The position numbers and the translations under genes were made by a program. The notes under the pieces are model-generated. The model made no database searches and was not told the DNA's origin. It was given only the letters and a program-made list of their open reading frames with translations. From Pseudohalioglobus lutimaris (GTDB taxonomy: Bacteria; Pseudomonadota; Gammaproteobacteria; Pseudomonadales; Halieaceae), in NCBI RefSeq assembly GCF_002866825.1, contig NZ_PKUS01000032.1, positions 1 through 64,000 of the forward strand: DNA of 64,000 nucleotides, written 5' to 3'. Each line of letters begins with the position of its first letter. The stretch's first letter is position 1. Of this stretch, positions 56,257 through 64,000 are shown piece after piece.

Positions 56257-57177
56257 TCACTGCGAGTGAGCCGTTACCAGTGCATCCAGCAGCGTCTGCA
56301 CCACACGCGAGGGTGGCGGCGCGTGACGCACGATCGCACTGAACTGGCATACATACTGGTACAGCTGCGGCAACAGTGGCTGCATCATTCCCCGTGCCAC
56401 GAAACCCTCCGCATAATGCTCCGGCAGGAAGCCGACGTAGCGCCCCGACAATACCAGGTGCGCCACCGCCTCCTGGTCGTGCGCCGTGGCATGGCGCTGC
56501 AGACCCAGCAGGTGGGTGGTTTCCATATTGGGCGAGTGAAAGCCGATGCCAACGTAACGCTTCTGGCGCACGATGTCCGCGTTGATGGCATCGCCAGTCG
56601 CGCCGAACAACGGGTGCGTGCTGGCACAGTAGAGCAGCATCTGCTCCTCGAACAGCGGGTAGTAATTGAGGCTGGCAGAGGGGCGATGATTGGGAATGAT
56701 ACCCAGCTGGAAGCGACCCTCCATGACCCCGCGTTCGATGGCGTTGATGGGTTCTACATGAATCTCGGGCCGCACTTCAGGGGCCTGCTGATCGAACGCC
56801 GCAAATGCGCGGTAAATGCGACAGTCCGGGTTGGACGCGGTCTTATCGAAAATGGCGATAGACAGCGGCCCGGTCAGGCGCTGGTGCAACTCGTCCACGT
56901 CATGCTGGAACTCCTCCATGGCGGCGGTGATTTTCGCAGCACTGGCAAACACCTGCTCGCCCTCCGGCGTCAGTGCGAACCCGCCGCGGCCGCGGCGACA
57001 CAGGGTGACGCCCAGGCGCGTCTCCAGGTCCTTGATGTGCCGGGAAATAGTAGAGCGGTTGATATTCAGTTCCAGTTCCGCCGCGGAGAACCCCCCGCAC
57101 TGCACCACCGCACGAAATACGCGTAGCAGGCGCAGATCGTTGTCGGTGACGTTACCCAGCAATGCCTTGCCGGCCAT
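56257..57177 (-). CDS. LysR family transcriptional regulator
   Basis: This 306-aa LysR regulator has an N-terminal helix-turn-helix (residues about 15-75: FRAVVQCGGFSAAELELNIN, then STISRHIKDLETRLGVTL) and a C-terminal effector domain. It is divergent from the aminotransferase gene, the usual layout for a LysR regulator and its target, and a T-N11-A palindrome lies in the shared region. The effector is unknown; an amino acid or its keto product is a reasonable guess. Confidence 0.94.
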   Translation of the reverse strand: MAGKALLGNVTDNDLRLLRVFRAVVQCGGFSAAELELNINRSTISRHIKDLETRLGVTLCRRGRGGFALTPEGEQVFASAAKITAAMEEFQHDVDELHQRLTGPLSIAIFDKTASNPDCRIYRAFAAFDQQAPEVRPEIHVEPINAIERGVMEGRFQLGIIPNHRPSASLNYYPLFEEQMLLYCASTHPLFGATGDAINADIVRQKRYVGIGFHSPNMETTHLLGLQRHATAHDQEAVAHLVLSGRYVGFLPEHYAEGFVARGMMQPLLPQLYQYVCQFSAIVRHAPPPSRVVQTLLDALVTAHSQ

Positions 57178-57243
57178 GCGCTTCGCTCCGTTGAGATAGA
57201 TAGTTGAATAATAATGAAACTAAAGGTCGATAGGTATTGATTT

Positions 57244-57258
57244 ATGCAACAAATGCAT
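57244..57258. promoter_or_regulatory. candidate LysR operator, T-N11-A palindrome
   Basis: ATGCA-ACAAA-TGCAT is a perfect interrupted palindrome containing a T-N11-A core, in the 126-base region between the LysR gene and the aminotransferase gene. Directly after it, ATCGTCGT occurs twice with an 11-base period (57257 and 57268). The position fits an activator site for the aminotransferase. Confidence 0.45.
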
Positions 57259-57303
57259 CGTCGTAGAATCGTCGTCCCAGCGATCCGCCTTGAGTAATTT
57301 GAG

Positions 57304-58647
57304 ATGACCAGCATGAAAGAGATCCAGCAGCCGCTTACCCGGGAGCAACTGGAAGCGCACTGGATGGCCTATACCGGTAATCGCCAATTCAAAGACGACC
57401 CGCGCATGATTGTGGGGGCAGAGGGCATCTACTACATCGATGACAGGGGTCGTCGTATCCTCGATGGCCTGTCGGGGTTGTGGACCAGTGGCCTGGGCCA
57501 CAATCGCCCGGAGATTACCGAAGCGGTGACCCGACAGCTGCAGACGCTGGATTACTCGCCTGCGTTCCAGTACGGCCAGCCGCGTTCGTTTGAGCTGGCC
57601 AACAAGATCAAGTCGCTCACCCCCGAGGGGTTGGACTATGTGTTTTTCACCAATTCGGGTTCTGAGAGCGCCGATACCTCGCTGAAGATGGCCAGAGCCT
57701 ACTGGCGGTTAAAGGGGCAGCCTGGCAAGACCAAGCTTATCGGTCGCATCAAGGGTTACCACGGCGTTAACTTCGGCGGTATTTCTGTGGGTGGTATCGG
57801 CGCCAACCGCAAAATGTTCGGTACGGCAGTGGACGCTGATCACCTGTCACACACCATGCTCTCGGAAAACGCCTTTACCCGTGGCATGCCTGCCAACGGT
57901 TGGCACCTTGCAGATGAACTCACTGAGTTGGTCTCCCTGCACGATGCATCCAATATCGCAGCGGTTATAGTAGAGCCTCTCGCTGGGTCTGCCGGGGTCA
58001 TACCGCCACCGGCGGGATACCTGCAGCGCCTGCGTGATATCTGCGACGCCAACGACATCCTGCTTATCTTCGACGAGGTGATTACCGGATTCGGGCGCAT
58101 GGGCGCGATGACCGGGGCAGACGCTTTCGGCGTGGTGCCGGACATCATGAACCTCGCCAAGCAGCTGACCAATGGTGCGGTGCCCATGGGCGCCGTTGTC
58201 GCCCGGGATGAGATCTACCAGACATTCATGGCCCAGGGTGGTCCGGACTATATGCTCGAGTTTCCCCACGGCTATACCTACTCCGCACACCCGGTGGCGT
58301 GTGCTGCCGGTATTGCGGCGCTGGATATACTGGAACAGGAGCAGCTGCCGCAGCGAGTGGCGCAATTGGCACCGCATTTTGAACAGACACTGCACCAGTT
58401 GCGGGGCAGGCCCTACATTACTGACATCCGCAATTATGGCTTTGCCGGCGCATTGACCCTTGCCAGCTATCCCGACGAACCGGCCCGGCGTCCGTATGAA
58501 GTCGCCATGCGCATGTGGGAGAAAGGCTTTTACGTACGCTACGGCGGCGACACCATTCAGCTGGGGCTGCCGTTTGTGATCGAGAAGAGTGAAATAGACA
58601 GCCTGGTGAATGCACTCGGCGACTCACTGGAGGAAATGGCACAATAG
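57304..58647 (+). CDS. class III aminotransferase, beta-alanine:pyruvate type
   Basis: This 447-aa PLP omega-aminotransferase has the substrate-site GLSGLWTSGLGHNRPE, the PLP phosphate segment FFTNSGSESADTSLKMARAY, the Asp of LLIFDEVITGFGRMG and the Schiff-base Lys286 in NLAKQLTNGAVPMG. The YHGVNFGGISVGGI and FPHGYTYSAHPVACAAG segments match beta-alanine:pyruvate aminotransferases, which also act on other omega-amines. It is divergent from a LysR regulator and followed by an AEC carrier after 26 bases. Confidence 0.93.
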   Translation: MTSMKEIQQPLTREQLEAHWMAYTGNRQFKDDPRMIVGAEGIYYIDDRGRRILDGLSGLWTSGLGHNRPEITEAVTRQLQTLDYSPAFQYGQPRSFELANKIKSLTPEGLDYVFFTNSGSESADTSLKMARAYWRLKGQPGKTKLIGRIKGYHGVNFGGISVGGIGANRKMFGTAVDADHLSHTMLSENAFTRGMPANGWHLADELTELVSLHDASNIAAVIVEPLAGSAGVIPPPAGYLQRLRDICDANDILLIFDEVITGFGRMGAMTGADAFGVVPDIMNLAKQLTNGAVPMGAVVARDEIYQTFMAQGGPDYMLEFPHGYTYSAHPVACAAGIAALDILEQEQLPQRVAQLAPHFEQTLHQLRGRPYITDIRNYGFAGALTLASYPDEPARRPYEVAMRMWEKGFYVRYGGDTIQLGLPFVIEKSEIDSLVNALGDSLEEMAQ

Positions 58648-58673
58648 CGTTTTGTGCTAGCCGATGAGGGCGA

Positions 58674-59645
58674 GTGACCCACGCTGACGCCATAGAGCTG
58701 TTTATCACCTGCCTACTGGTTTCCCTGCCAACTTTCGCCTGGGTGTTCGCCGGTGCCTTGCTGGCGCGCATGGGCTGGTTGAGCGATCAACTCAACGACC
58801 GCATCTCGCGCCTTTCTTTTCGCTACGGCCTGCCACTGATGCTCTTTGCCGGCGCGGCAGGGGTGGACTACAGCAATCTGCTCGACGCCACTTACCTGCT
58901 TGCCGGGGTGCTGGGTACGCTGCTGGTGGTAACGACCAGCTGGCTTTACAGTATCTGGCGTGGCCACCCACATCGCGAGCGCGGGATATTTGTGCAGGGC
59001 GCCTATCGCTCCAACCTGGCGATCATGGGGCTGGCCCTGTGTATTTCTGCCTATGGGCAGGAGGGTGCCCGGCTCGCGGCGCTGGCCGTGGCGGTAATGA
59101 CCAGTCTTTACAACGTGCTGGTGGTCTTTGTACTCAACAGCACCCTGGGCGGCACGAGCTCGCCGCAGGCGGCATTGCTGGGAGTACTGCGCAATCCGCT
59201 GATTATCGGAATAGCCGCCGGCGTCGCCCTGTCTCTTTCCGGCTTACCGATACCGGCCATCGTCGAACCGGCAGGCGTGTGGCTGAGCAAGCTGTTCCTG
59301 CCATTGATGCTGATATGCATCGGCGGGGCGATGAAGCTGGGTGAGCTGCGCAATTCCGGTGCGCTGGCATGGGAGTCAACGGTATGGCGCCTGCTGGTGG
59401 CGCCAGCGCTCGTTGTCGGCCTGGCCATGCTGCTGGGCGTGCGCGGTGCGCCGCTGGGAGTACTGTTCCTGCTGGTGGGCGCGCCGGCGGCGGCATCCGG
59501 TTACATAATGGTGGTCGCGGCCAGGGGCAATGGCGTGCTGGCGGCCAATATCGTGGTACTGACCACCCTGTTCTCTGCCCTGAGCCTCACTCTGGGGCTG
59601 TTCCTGTTGTCTCTGCTCTCACTGGTGGGTCAAATCGGCGGATAG
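58674..59645 (+). CDS. AEC family transporter
   Basis: This 323-aa auxin efflux carrier-type permease has about ten hydrophobic helices. Segments typical of the family are GALLARMGWLSDQLNDRISR, GAYRSNLAIMGLALCISAYG and the C-terminal VGAPAAASGYIMVVAA. The start is GTG at 58674. It likely exports or imports an organic acid or amine and probably shares a transcript with the aminotransferase. Confidence 0.9.
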   Translation: MTHADAIELFITCLLVSLPTFAWVFAGALLARMGWLSDQLNDRISRLSFRYGLPLMLFAGAAGVDYSNLLDATYLLAGVLGTLLVVTTSWLYSIWRGHPHRERGIFVQGAYRSNLAIMGLALCISAYGQEGARLAALAVAVMTSLYNVLVVFVLNSTLGGTSSPQAALLGVLRNPLIIGIAAGVALSLSGLPIPAIVEPAGVWLSKLFLPLMLICIGGAMKLGELRNSGALAWESTVWRLLVAPALVVGLAMLLGVRGAPLGVLFLLVGAPAAASGYIMVVAARGNGVLAANIVVLTTLFSALSLTLGLFLLSLLSLVGQIGG

Positions 59646-59740
59646 ATTGCGAAAATCTCCAGATATCTCCAGTTCTGTGATGACGTTCCTTGCCTGGTCA
59701 TGGCAAATTGAGGTGAGAGTCGTCACATGGAGTACGTTTT

Positions 59741-60127
59741 ATGACCTTCGATTACACGGACAGGCGCCAGTACGAGCGCATCGAGGTCGTTCAGGCTATT
59801 TTTATCGAGGTTGTGGGCCGCGGTAGTCGTAAAGAATCGGATAATCCCATTTTGCGCTGTGAAACGGTGGATATTTCCGTAGGCGGCCTGAAAGTGTTTG
59901 TGCCGGAAAAGATCGCCGCCGGCAGCCAGCTCAATCTAGCCGTGCCCATGGATGACTGGAAGGAGAACCTGGAGTTGCGGGGTGAGGCCAAGTGGAGCCG
60001 GCCGGCTGACGGCCGTGCCGGGTACTGGGTGGGCCTTGAGCTGATGGACGCCAGCCGTGAGGACATGGAGCGGTGGTGCCGCATCGCGCACTCACTCGCT
60101 CCCAGGGTGCGCCCGGGCGAGGCCTGA
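59741..60127 (+). CDS. PilZ domain protein
   Basis: This 128-aa single-domain PilZ protein has both cyclic-di-GMP-binding motifs: RRQYERIEV (RxxxR) near residue 8 and DISVGGLKV (D/NxSxxG). It is probably a cyclic-di-GMP receptor. No partner is fused, and the neighbours do not indicate a pathway. It is convergent with the acyl-CoA dehydrogenase; the genes abut. Confidence 0.92.
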   Translation: MTFDYTDRRQYERIEVVQAIFIEVVGRGSRKESDNPILRCETVDISVGGLKVFVPEKIAAGSQLNLAVPMDDWKENLELRGEAKWSRPADGRAGYWVGLELMDASREDMERWCRIAHSLAPRVRPGEA

Positions 60128-61264
60128 TCAGCGGCCAAGCATGGACCGCGCGACCAGCTCGCGCATGATTTCCGAAGTGCCGCCGTAGATGCGCTGGATG
60201 CGTGCATCCGTGTAAAAGCGCGATATAGGGTACTCGGCCGTATAGCCGTAGCCGCCAAACAGCTGCAGACACTGGTCTATGGTTTTGCACTGCATCTCGG
60301 TAGTCGCATACTTGAGCATGGCGGCGTTGTCGGCAGTCAGGTCACCTGTAGCATATTCGTCTGCACACTTTTCGTAGAACGCACGATTCAGGGTGATGTC
60401 GGTCTTCACATCCGCCAGTGAAAAACGCGTGTTCTGGAAACTGGCCACTGTCTGTCCGAATGCCTTGCGCTCCTTGACGTAGTCGATGGTCAGCTCCAGC
60501 GCGCCTTCGGCCGCAGCGACGGCCTGGGCCGCAATCCCCAGCCGCTCGCGTGGCAGTTCAGTCATCATGATTACAAAGCCCTTGTTTACCTCACCCAGCA
60601 GGGCGCTGGTCGGCAGGCGCACATCCTGGAAAAACAGCTCTGCCGTATCCGAGCTGTGCTGCCCGATCTTCTCGATTTTCTTGCCGCGTTCGAAGCCGGG
60701 AAGAGTCGCATCCACCAGAAACAGGGAAGTGCCCTTGGCGCCTTTACCCGGATCGGTGATGGCAGCGACGATCACCACGTCTGCATGGATGCCATTGGTG
60801 ATAAAGATCTTCGAGCCATTGAGTATCCACTCATCACCGTCAGCAACCGCGTTGGTGCGGATGCCCTGCACATCGGAACCGGCACCGGGTTCGGTCATGG
60901 CCAGTGCACCCACGGCTTCGCCGGTCACCATTTTAGGCAGCCACTGTTGCTTTTGTTCTTCCGTGCCAAAGTGCTGGATATAAGGTGCCACGATGTTGCT
61001 GTGTATGCCGTAGCCACTGCAGAAACCGCCGTAGCCCATGCGCGAGAGTTCCTCGATCATGGCGAAGCAGACCTGCGGTGAAGTGCCGGCACCGCCGTAT
61101 TCTTCGGGCATGTCGGGGCACAGCAGGCCGGCGGCTCCCAGGGTATTCCACAGCTCGCGAGGTACGATATGCTCGGCTTCCCACTGTTCAAAATGGGGCT
61201 CGATCTCTTGCTCGAATGCCCTGCGTGCCATGTCGCGAAACAGCGTCAGTTCCTCTTTATCCAT
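60128..61264 (-). CDS. acyl-CoA dehydrogenase, LCAD-like
   Basis: This 378-aa acyl-CoA dehydrogenase shows LAMTEPGAGSDVQGIRTNAV, NGSKIFITNGIHAD, LFFQDVRLPTSALLGE and LQLFGGYGYTAEYPISRF. The usual C-terminal catalytic Glu position reads IYGGTSEIMRELVAR, with Gly instead of Glu, as in long-chain acyl-CoA dehydrogenase. The base is then expected earlier; the Glu in EGALELTIDYVKERKAFG aligns with the LCAD base. Substrate is unproven. It abuts the PilZ gene and is divergent from the aldehyde dehydrogenase. Confidence 0.93.
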   Translation of the reverse strand: MDKEELTLFRDMARRAFEQEIEPHFEQWEAEHIVPRELWNTLGAAGLLCPDMPEEYGGAGTSPQVCFAMIEELSRMGYGGFCSGYGIHSNIVAPYIQHFGTEEQKQQWLPKMVTGEAVGALAMTEPGAGSDVQGIRTNAVADGDEWILNGSKIFITNGIHADVVIVAAITDPGKGAKGTSLFLVDATLPGFERGKKIEKIGQHSSDTAELFFQDVRLPTSALLGEVNKGFVIMMTELPRERLGIAAQAVAAAEGALELTIDYVKERKAFGQTVASFQNTRFSLADVKTDITLNRAFYEKCADEYATGDLTADNAAMLKYATTEMQCKTIDQCLQLFGGYGYTAEYPISRFYTDARIQRIYGGTSEIMRELVARSMLGR

Positions 61265-61392
61265 GCCTGGTTGTCCTCTGCAAACTGGTTAAAAAACGGC
61301 CGCGATTGTACACCCCTGTCGGGTGATACCCAAGTCTTCCTGCAGTGCTACACTAGGGGTTTTCACCGCTACACATAATACGGAGTGTGCAC

Positions 61393-62820
61393 ATGCGCGA
61401 GTACAAGCAGTTCTATATCAACGGCCAGTGGGTCGACCCCGTGACCCCCAACGACCTGGATGTCATCAATCCCGCCACCGAAGAAGTTTGCGCGGTGATT
61501 TCCCTGGGATCAGAGGCCGATGTGGATCTTGCCGTGGCGGCAGCCCGGACGGCCTTCGGCAGCTTCGGGCGGAGCAGTCGCCAGGAGCGCATAGAGTTAC
61601 TGGAATCCTGCGTGGAGGCATACAAGAAGCGCTATAACGACATTGCCGACGCTATTCGCGAAGAGATGGGCGCGCCACATACGCTTGCCGTTGGCGGCCA
61701 GGCTTTCTGCGGCCAGGGCCACCTGGAAGAGGCCCTGCGCGTATTGCGTGACTTCCAGTTCGAGGAAGACCTCGGTGAGCACCGCGTGTTCAAGGAGCCC
61801 ATTGGTGTGTGTGGACTGATCACTCCCTGGAACTGGCCGGTCAACCAGATCGGTTGCAAGGTTGCCCCGGCGCTGGCTGTGGGTTGCACCATGGTTCTCA
61901 AGCCCAGCGAAGTGGCGCCGCTGTCCGCCTATATCTGGAGCGAGGTGATGCATGAGGCGGGTGTGCCTGCCGGCGTTTTCAATATGATCAATGGTGATGG
62001 CCCGGTCGTGGGTACCGCGCTTTCCCGCCATCCGGACGTGGATATGATGTCTTTTACCGGCAGTACCCGCGCCGGTACACTGGTAGCGCAGAATGCAGCG
62101 CCAACCGTCAAACGCGTCACCCAGGAACTGGGCGGCAAGTCGCCCAATATCATTCTCGACGACGCCGACCTCGAAGCGGCGGTAACCCGCGGTGTACTGC
62201 ACATGTACAACAACACCGGACAATCCTGCAATGCGCCTTCGCGTATGCTGGTACCGGCTGACAAACTGGCCGAAGCTGAAGCCATCGCGGCAAAAGTCAC
62301 CGAGTCAGTCGTGGTAGGCGACCCGGCCAGCGAAGACACTACCATGGGTCCCGTGGTGTCAGAGGTGCAGTTCAACAAGATCCAGGGGCTGATTGAGAAG
62401 GGCGTGGAAGAAGGCGCCAAACTGGTTGTTGGCGGTCCGGGTCGCCCTGAGGGCATCGACAAGGGCTACTTTGTACGCCCCACCGTTTTTTCCGGCGCGA
62501 ATAATCAGATGACCATCGCCGCCGAGGAAATTTTCGGTCCTGTACTGACCATGATTCCCTACGAAACCGAAGAAGAAGCCATTGCCATTGCCAATGATAC
62601 GCCCTATGGGCTGGCAGGTTATGTGCAAAGTGAAAACCTGGATCACGCCCGTAAGGTCGCGTCGCGTATTCGCGCCGGTAACGTGCATATCAATGGGGCC
62701 TCGGGCGGCTTCAATGTGCCTTTCGGGGGATACAAGCAGTCTGGTAACGGACGTGAGTGGGGCGCTCATGGCTTTACTGATTTCCTGGAGATCAAGGCGG
62801 TCGAAGGCTTCGGCGAATAG
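61393..62820 (+). CDS. NAD(P)-dependent aldehyde dehydrogenase
   Basis: This 475-aa aldehyde dehydrogenase has the catalytic Cys279 in NNTGQSCNAPSRM, general base Glu245 in TQELGGKSPNI, TPWNWPVNQIGCK and the cofactor FTGSTRAGTLVAQ segment. The ATG at 61393 has CGGAG 7 bases upstream; a GTG two codons earlier is less likely. Glycerol kinase starts 11 bases after its stop, so the two may share a transcript. The aldehyde is unknown. Confidence 0.94.
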   Translation: MREYKQFYINGQWVDPVTPNDLDVINPATEEVCAVISLGSEADVDLAVAAARTAFGSFGRSSRQERIELLESCVEAYKKRYNDIADAIREEMGAPHTLAVGGQAFCGQGHLEEALRVLRDFQFEEDLGEHRVFKEPIGVCGLITPWNWPVNQIGCKVAPALAVGCTMVLKPSEVAPLSAYIWSEVMHEAGVPAGVFNMINGDGPVVGTALSRHPDVDMMSFTGSTRAGTLVAQNAAPTVKRVTQELGGKSPNIILDDADLEAAVTRGVLHMYNNTGQSCNAPSRMLVPADKLAEAEAIAAKVTESVVVGDPASEDTTMGPVVSEVQFNKIQGLIEKGVEEGAKLVVGGPGRPEGIDKGYFVRPTVFSGANNQMTIAAEEIFGPVLTMIPYETEEEAIAIANDTPYGLAGYVQSENLDHARKVASRIRAGNVHINGASGGFNVPFGGYKQSGNGREWGAHGFTDFLEIKAVEGFGE

Positions 62821-62831
62821 GAGCCTGGGGC

Positions 62832-64000
62832 ATGGCGGAGTTTATTCTGGCAATAGATCAGGGGACCACCGGCAGTACGGTGGCCCTGATGGACTCGGCG
62901 GGCAAACTCCGCGCCAGTGTTAACCACGAGTTTGCGCAGTTGTATCCCCAGCCGGGTTGGGTAGAGCACCGACCCGCAGAGATCTGGGAGTCTGTGGTCA
63001 AGGGAATCCGCGCCCTGATGCGCAAGCGCATCTGCAAGCCAGCGGAAATCGTTGCCATTGGCATTACCAACCAGCGTGAGACCGCCCTGTTGTGGGACCG
63101 CGAGAATGGCGAACCACTGAACAATGCCGTGGTCTGGCAGTGCCGTCGCACTACCGATTTTTGTGAGCAATTGAAGTCGGATGGGCATGAAAAAGTCATC
63201 CGCCGCAAAACCGGGCTACTGCTTGATCCCTACTTTTCGGCCAGCAAATATCGCTGGCTGCTCGATAATACGGCGGGAGTCAGCCGCCTGCGCAAAGCCG
63301 GCAGGGTGGCGGCGGGCACCATCGACAGTTACCTGATCTGGCAACTTAGCGCTGGCGATACGCATGTTACCGACGTGTCGAATGCGTCACGTACCTCATT
63401 GATGAACCTGAAATCCCTGCGCTGGGACCGGCAGTTGCTTGAGCTGTTCAATGTGCCGGAAGAAATTTTGCCGCAAATTTCCCCGTCCAGCGGGGTGCTT
63501 GGGCACACGCGCAATGTGCCCGGGCTTCCCGACGGGATTCCAATTGCAGGTGTGGCCGGCGATCAGCAGGCGGCGTTATTCGGCCAGGCCTGTTTCTCTC
63601 CTGCGGATGCGAAGTGCACCTTTGGTACCGGTTCTTTTATCGTGATGAATACCGGGGCCGAAATGCTGCTCTCCAAGTCGGGGTTGTTGACCACGGTGGC
63701 ATGGCAGTTAGGTGACAAGGGCAAGCCGGTCTATGCACTGGAGGGCGGCGCCTTCGTCTGTGGTGCCGCGGTGCAGTGGTTGCGCGACGGTCTGCAGATC
63801 ATCAAAAGCGCGGCCGACGTGGAAGCCCTGGCGCGCACGGTCGCCGACCACGGTGGCGTTGAGTTTGTTCCTGCGCTCACCGGTCTGGGCGCGCCGCACT
63901 GGGCTCCGGAGGCGCGCGGCACTTTGTCTGGCATGACCCGCGGCAGCGAGCGCGGACACATTGCCCGGGCAACTCTTGATGCCATGGCCTTGCAAAACGC
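62832..64000 (+). CDS. glpK: glycerol kinase, cut by the window end
   Basis: The first 389 residues of a FGGY-family glycerol kinase are present; the usual length is about 495, so roughly the last 100 are outside the window. Motifs include LAIDQGTTGSTVALMD (phosphate 1), NQRETALLWDR, VAGDQQAALFGQ, CTFGTGSFIVMNTG and LTGLGAPHWAPEARG. It phosphorylates glycerol to sn-glycerol 3-phosphate. AGGAG, overlapping the upstream stop, precedes the ATG. The frame stays open to the last base, consistent with truncation only by the window. Confidence 0.96.
   Translation, partial: MAEFILAIDQGTTGSTVALMDSAGKLRASVNHEFAQLYPQPGWVEHRPAEIWESVVKGIRALMRKRICKPAEIVAIGITNQRETALLWDRENGEPLNNAVVWQCRRTTDFCEQLKSDGHEKVIRRKTGLLLDPYFSASKYRWLLDNTAGVSRLRKAGRVAAGTIDSYLIWQLSAGDTHVTDVSNASRTSLMNLKSLRWDRQLLELFNVPEEILPQISPSSGVLGHTRNVPGLPDGIPIAGVAGDQQAALFGQACFSPADAKCTFGTGSFIVMNTGAEMLLSKSGLLTTVAWQLGDKGKPVYALEGGAFVCGAAVQWLRDGLQIIKSAADVEALARTVADHGGVEFVPALTGLGAPHWAPEARGTLSGMTRGSERGHIARATLDAMALQN

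Overview
The window looks like chromosome of an aerobic, probably marine, heterotrophic gammaproteobacterium. GC-rich coding sequence, three large TonB-dependent receptors plus a BtuB-type one, acyl-CoA/MaoC/SDR degradation genes, a DUF3604 gene beside a TonB receptor, and an NAD-dependent formate dehydrogenase together suggest the Halieaceae (OM60/NOR5) group. That placement is inferred from gene content, not from a search. No rRNA, tRNA, CRISPR array, complete insertion sequence or prophage was found.

Layout. 1-7 kb: mutS (minus), a DUF2164 protein, a large secreted Tyr/Trp/Gly-rich repeat protein, and a peroxiredoxin divergent from a Crp/Fnr regulator. 7-13 kb: an MFS carrier and a MaoC-SDR-quinone oxidoreductase-acyl-CoA dehydrogenase cluster, converging on a haloalkane dehalogenase. 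14-18 kb: a translationally coupled methyltransferase/sulfotransferase-like pair, a membrane-anchored retropepsin-like protease, a YghU-type glutathione enzyme and a crotonase. 18-24 kb: a complete fdsGBA-fdhD-fdsD formate dehydrogenase operon. 24-27.5 kb: a SIMPL protein, then a GCS2-like ligase overlapping an aspartoacylase-like hydrolase.

27.6-29.6 kb is the most accessory-looking part. A TIR-domain protein with its putative catalytic Glu is followed by a DUF2130 coiled-coil protein with a PD-(D/E)xK-like residue pattern. The DNA appears less GC-rich than its flanks. This is a candidate two-gene defence or NAD-signalling module. An HxlR regulator and a large TonB receptor follow, closed by a strong bidirectional terminator.

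33-41.5 kb (minus) is a vitamin B12 island. A recognisable cobalamin riboswitch precedes btuB-cobO-cobQ-btuC-btuD-btuF, with metY (homocysteine synthesis) 59 bases further on. 41.5-49.5 kb holds DUF501, a DAHP synthase, a TonB receptor behind a group II truncated haemoglobin, purC, an SDR, a crotonase and a DUF442-type phosphatase. 49.5-57 kb: DUF3604 plus TonB receptor, NUDIX overlapping cytochrome b561, cytochrome c' and a LysR regulator. 57-64 kb: beta-alanine-type aminotransferase (a LysR-type T-N11-A palindrome lies between it and the regulator), AEC transporter, PilZ, LCAD-like acyl-CoA dehydrogenase, aldehyde dehydrogenase, and glpK cut by the window end.
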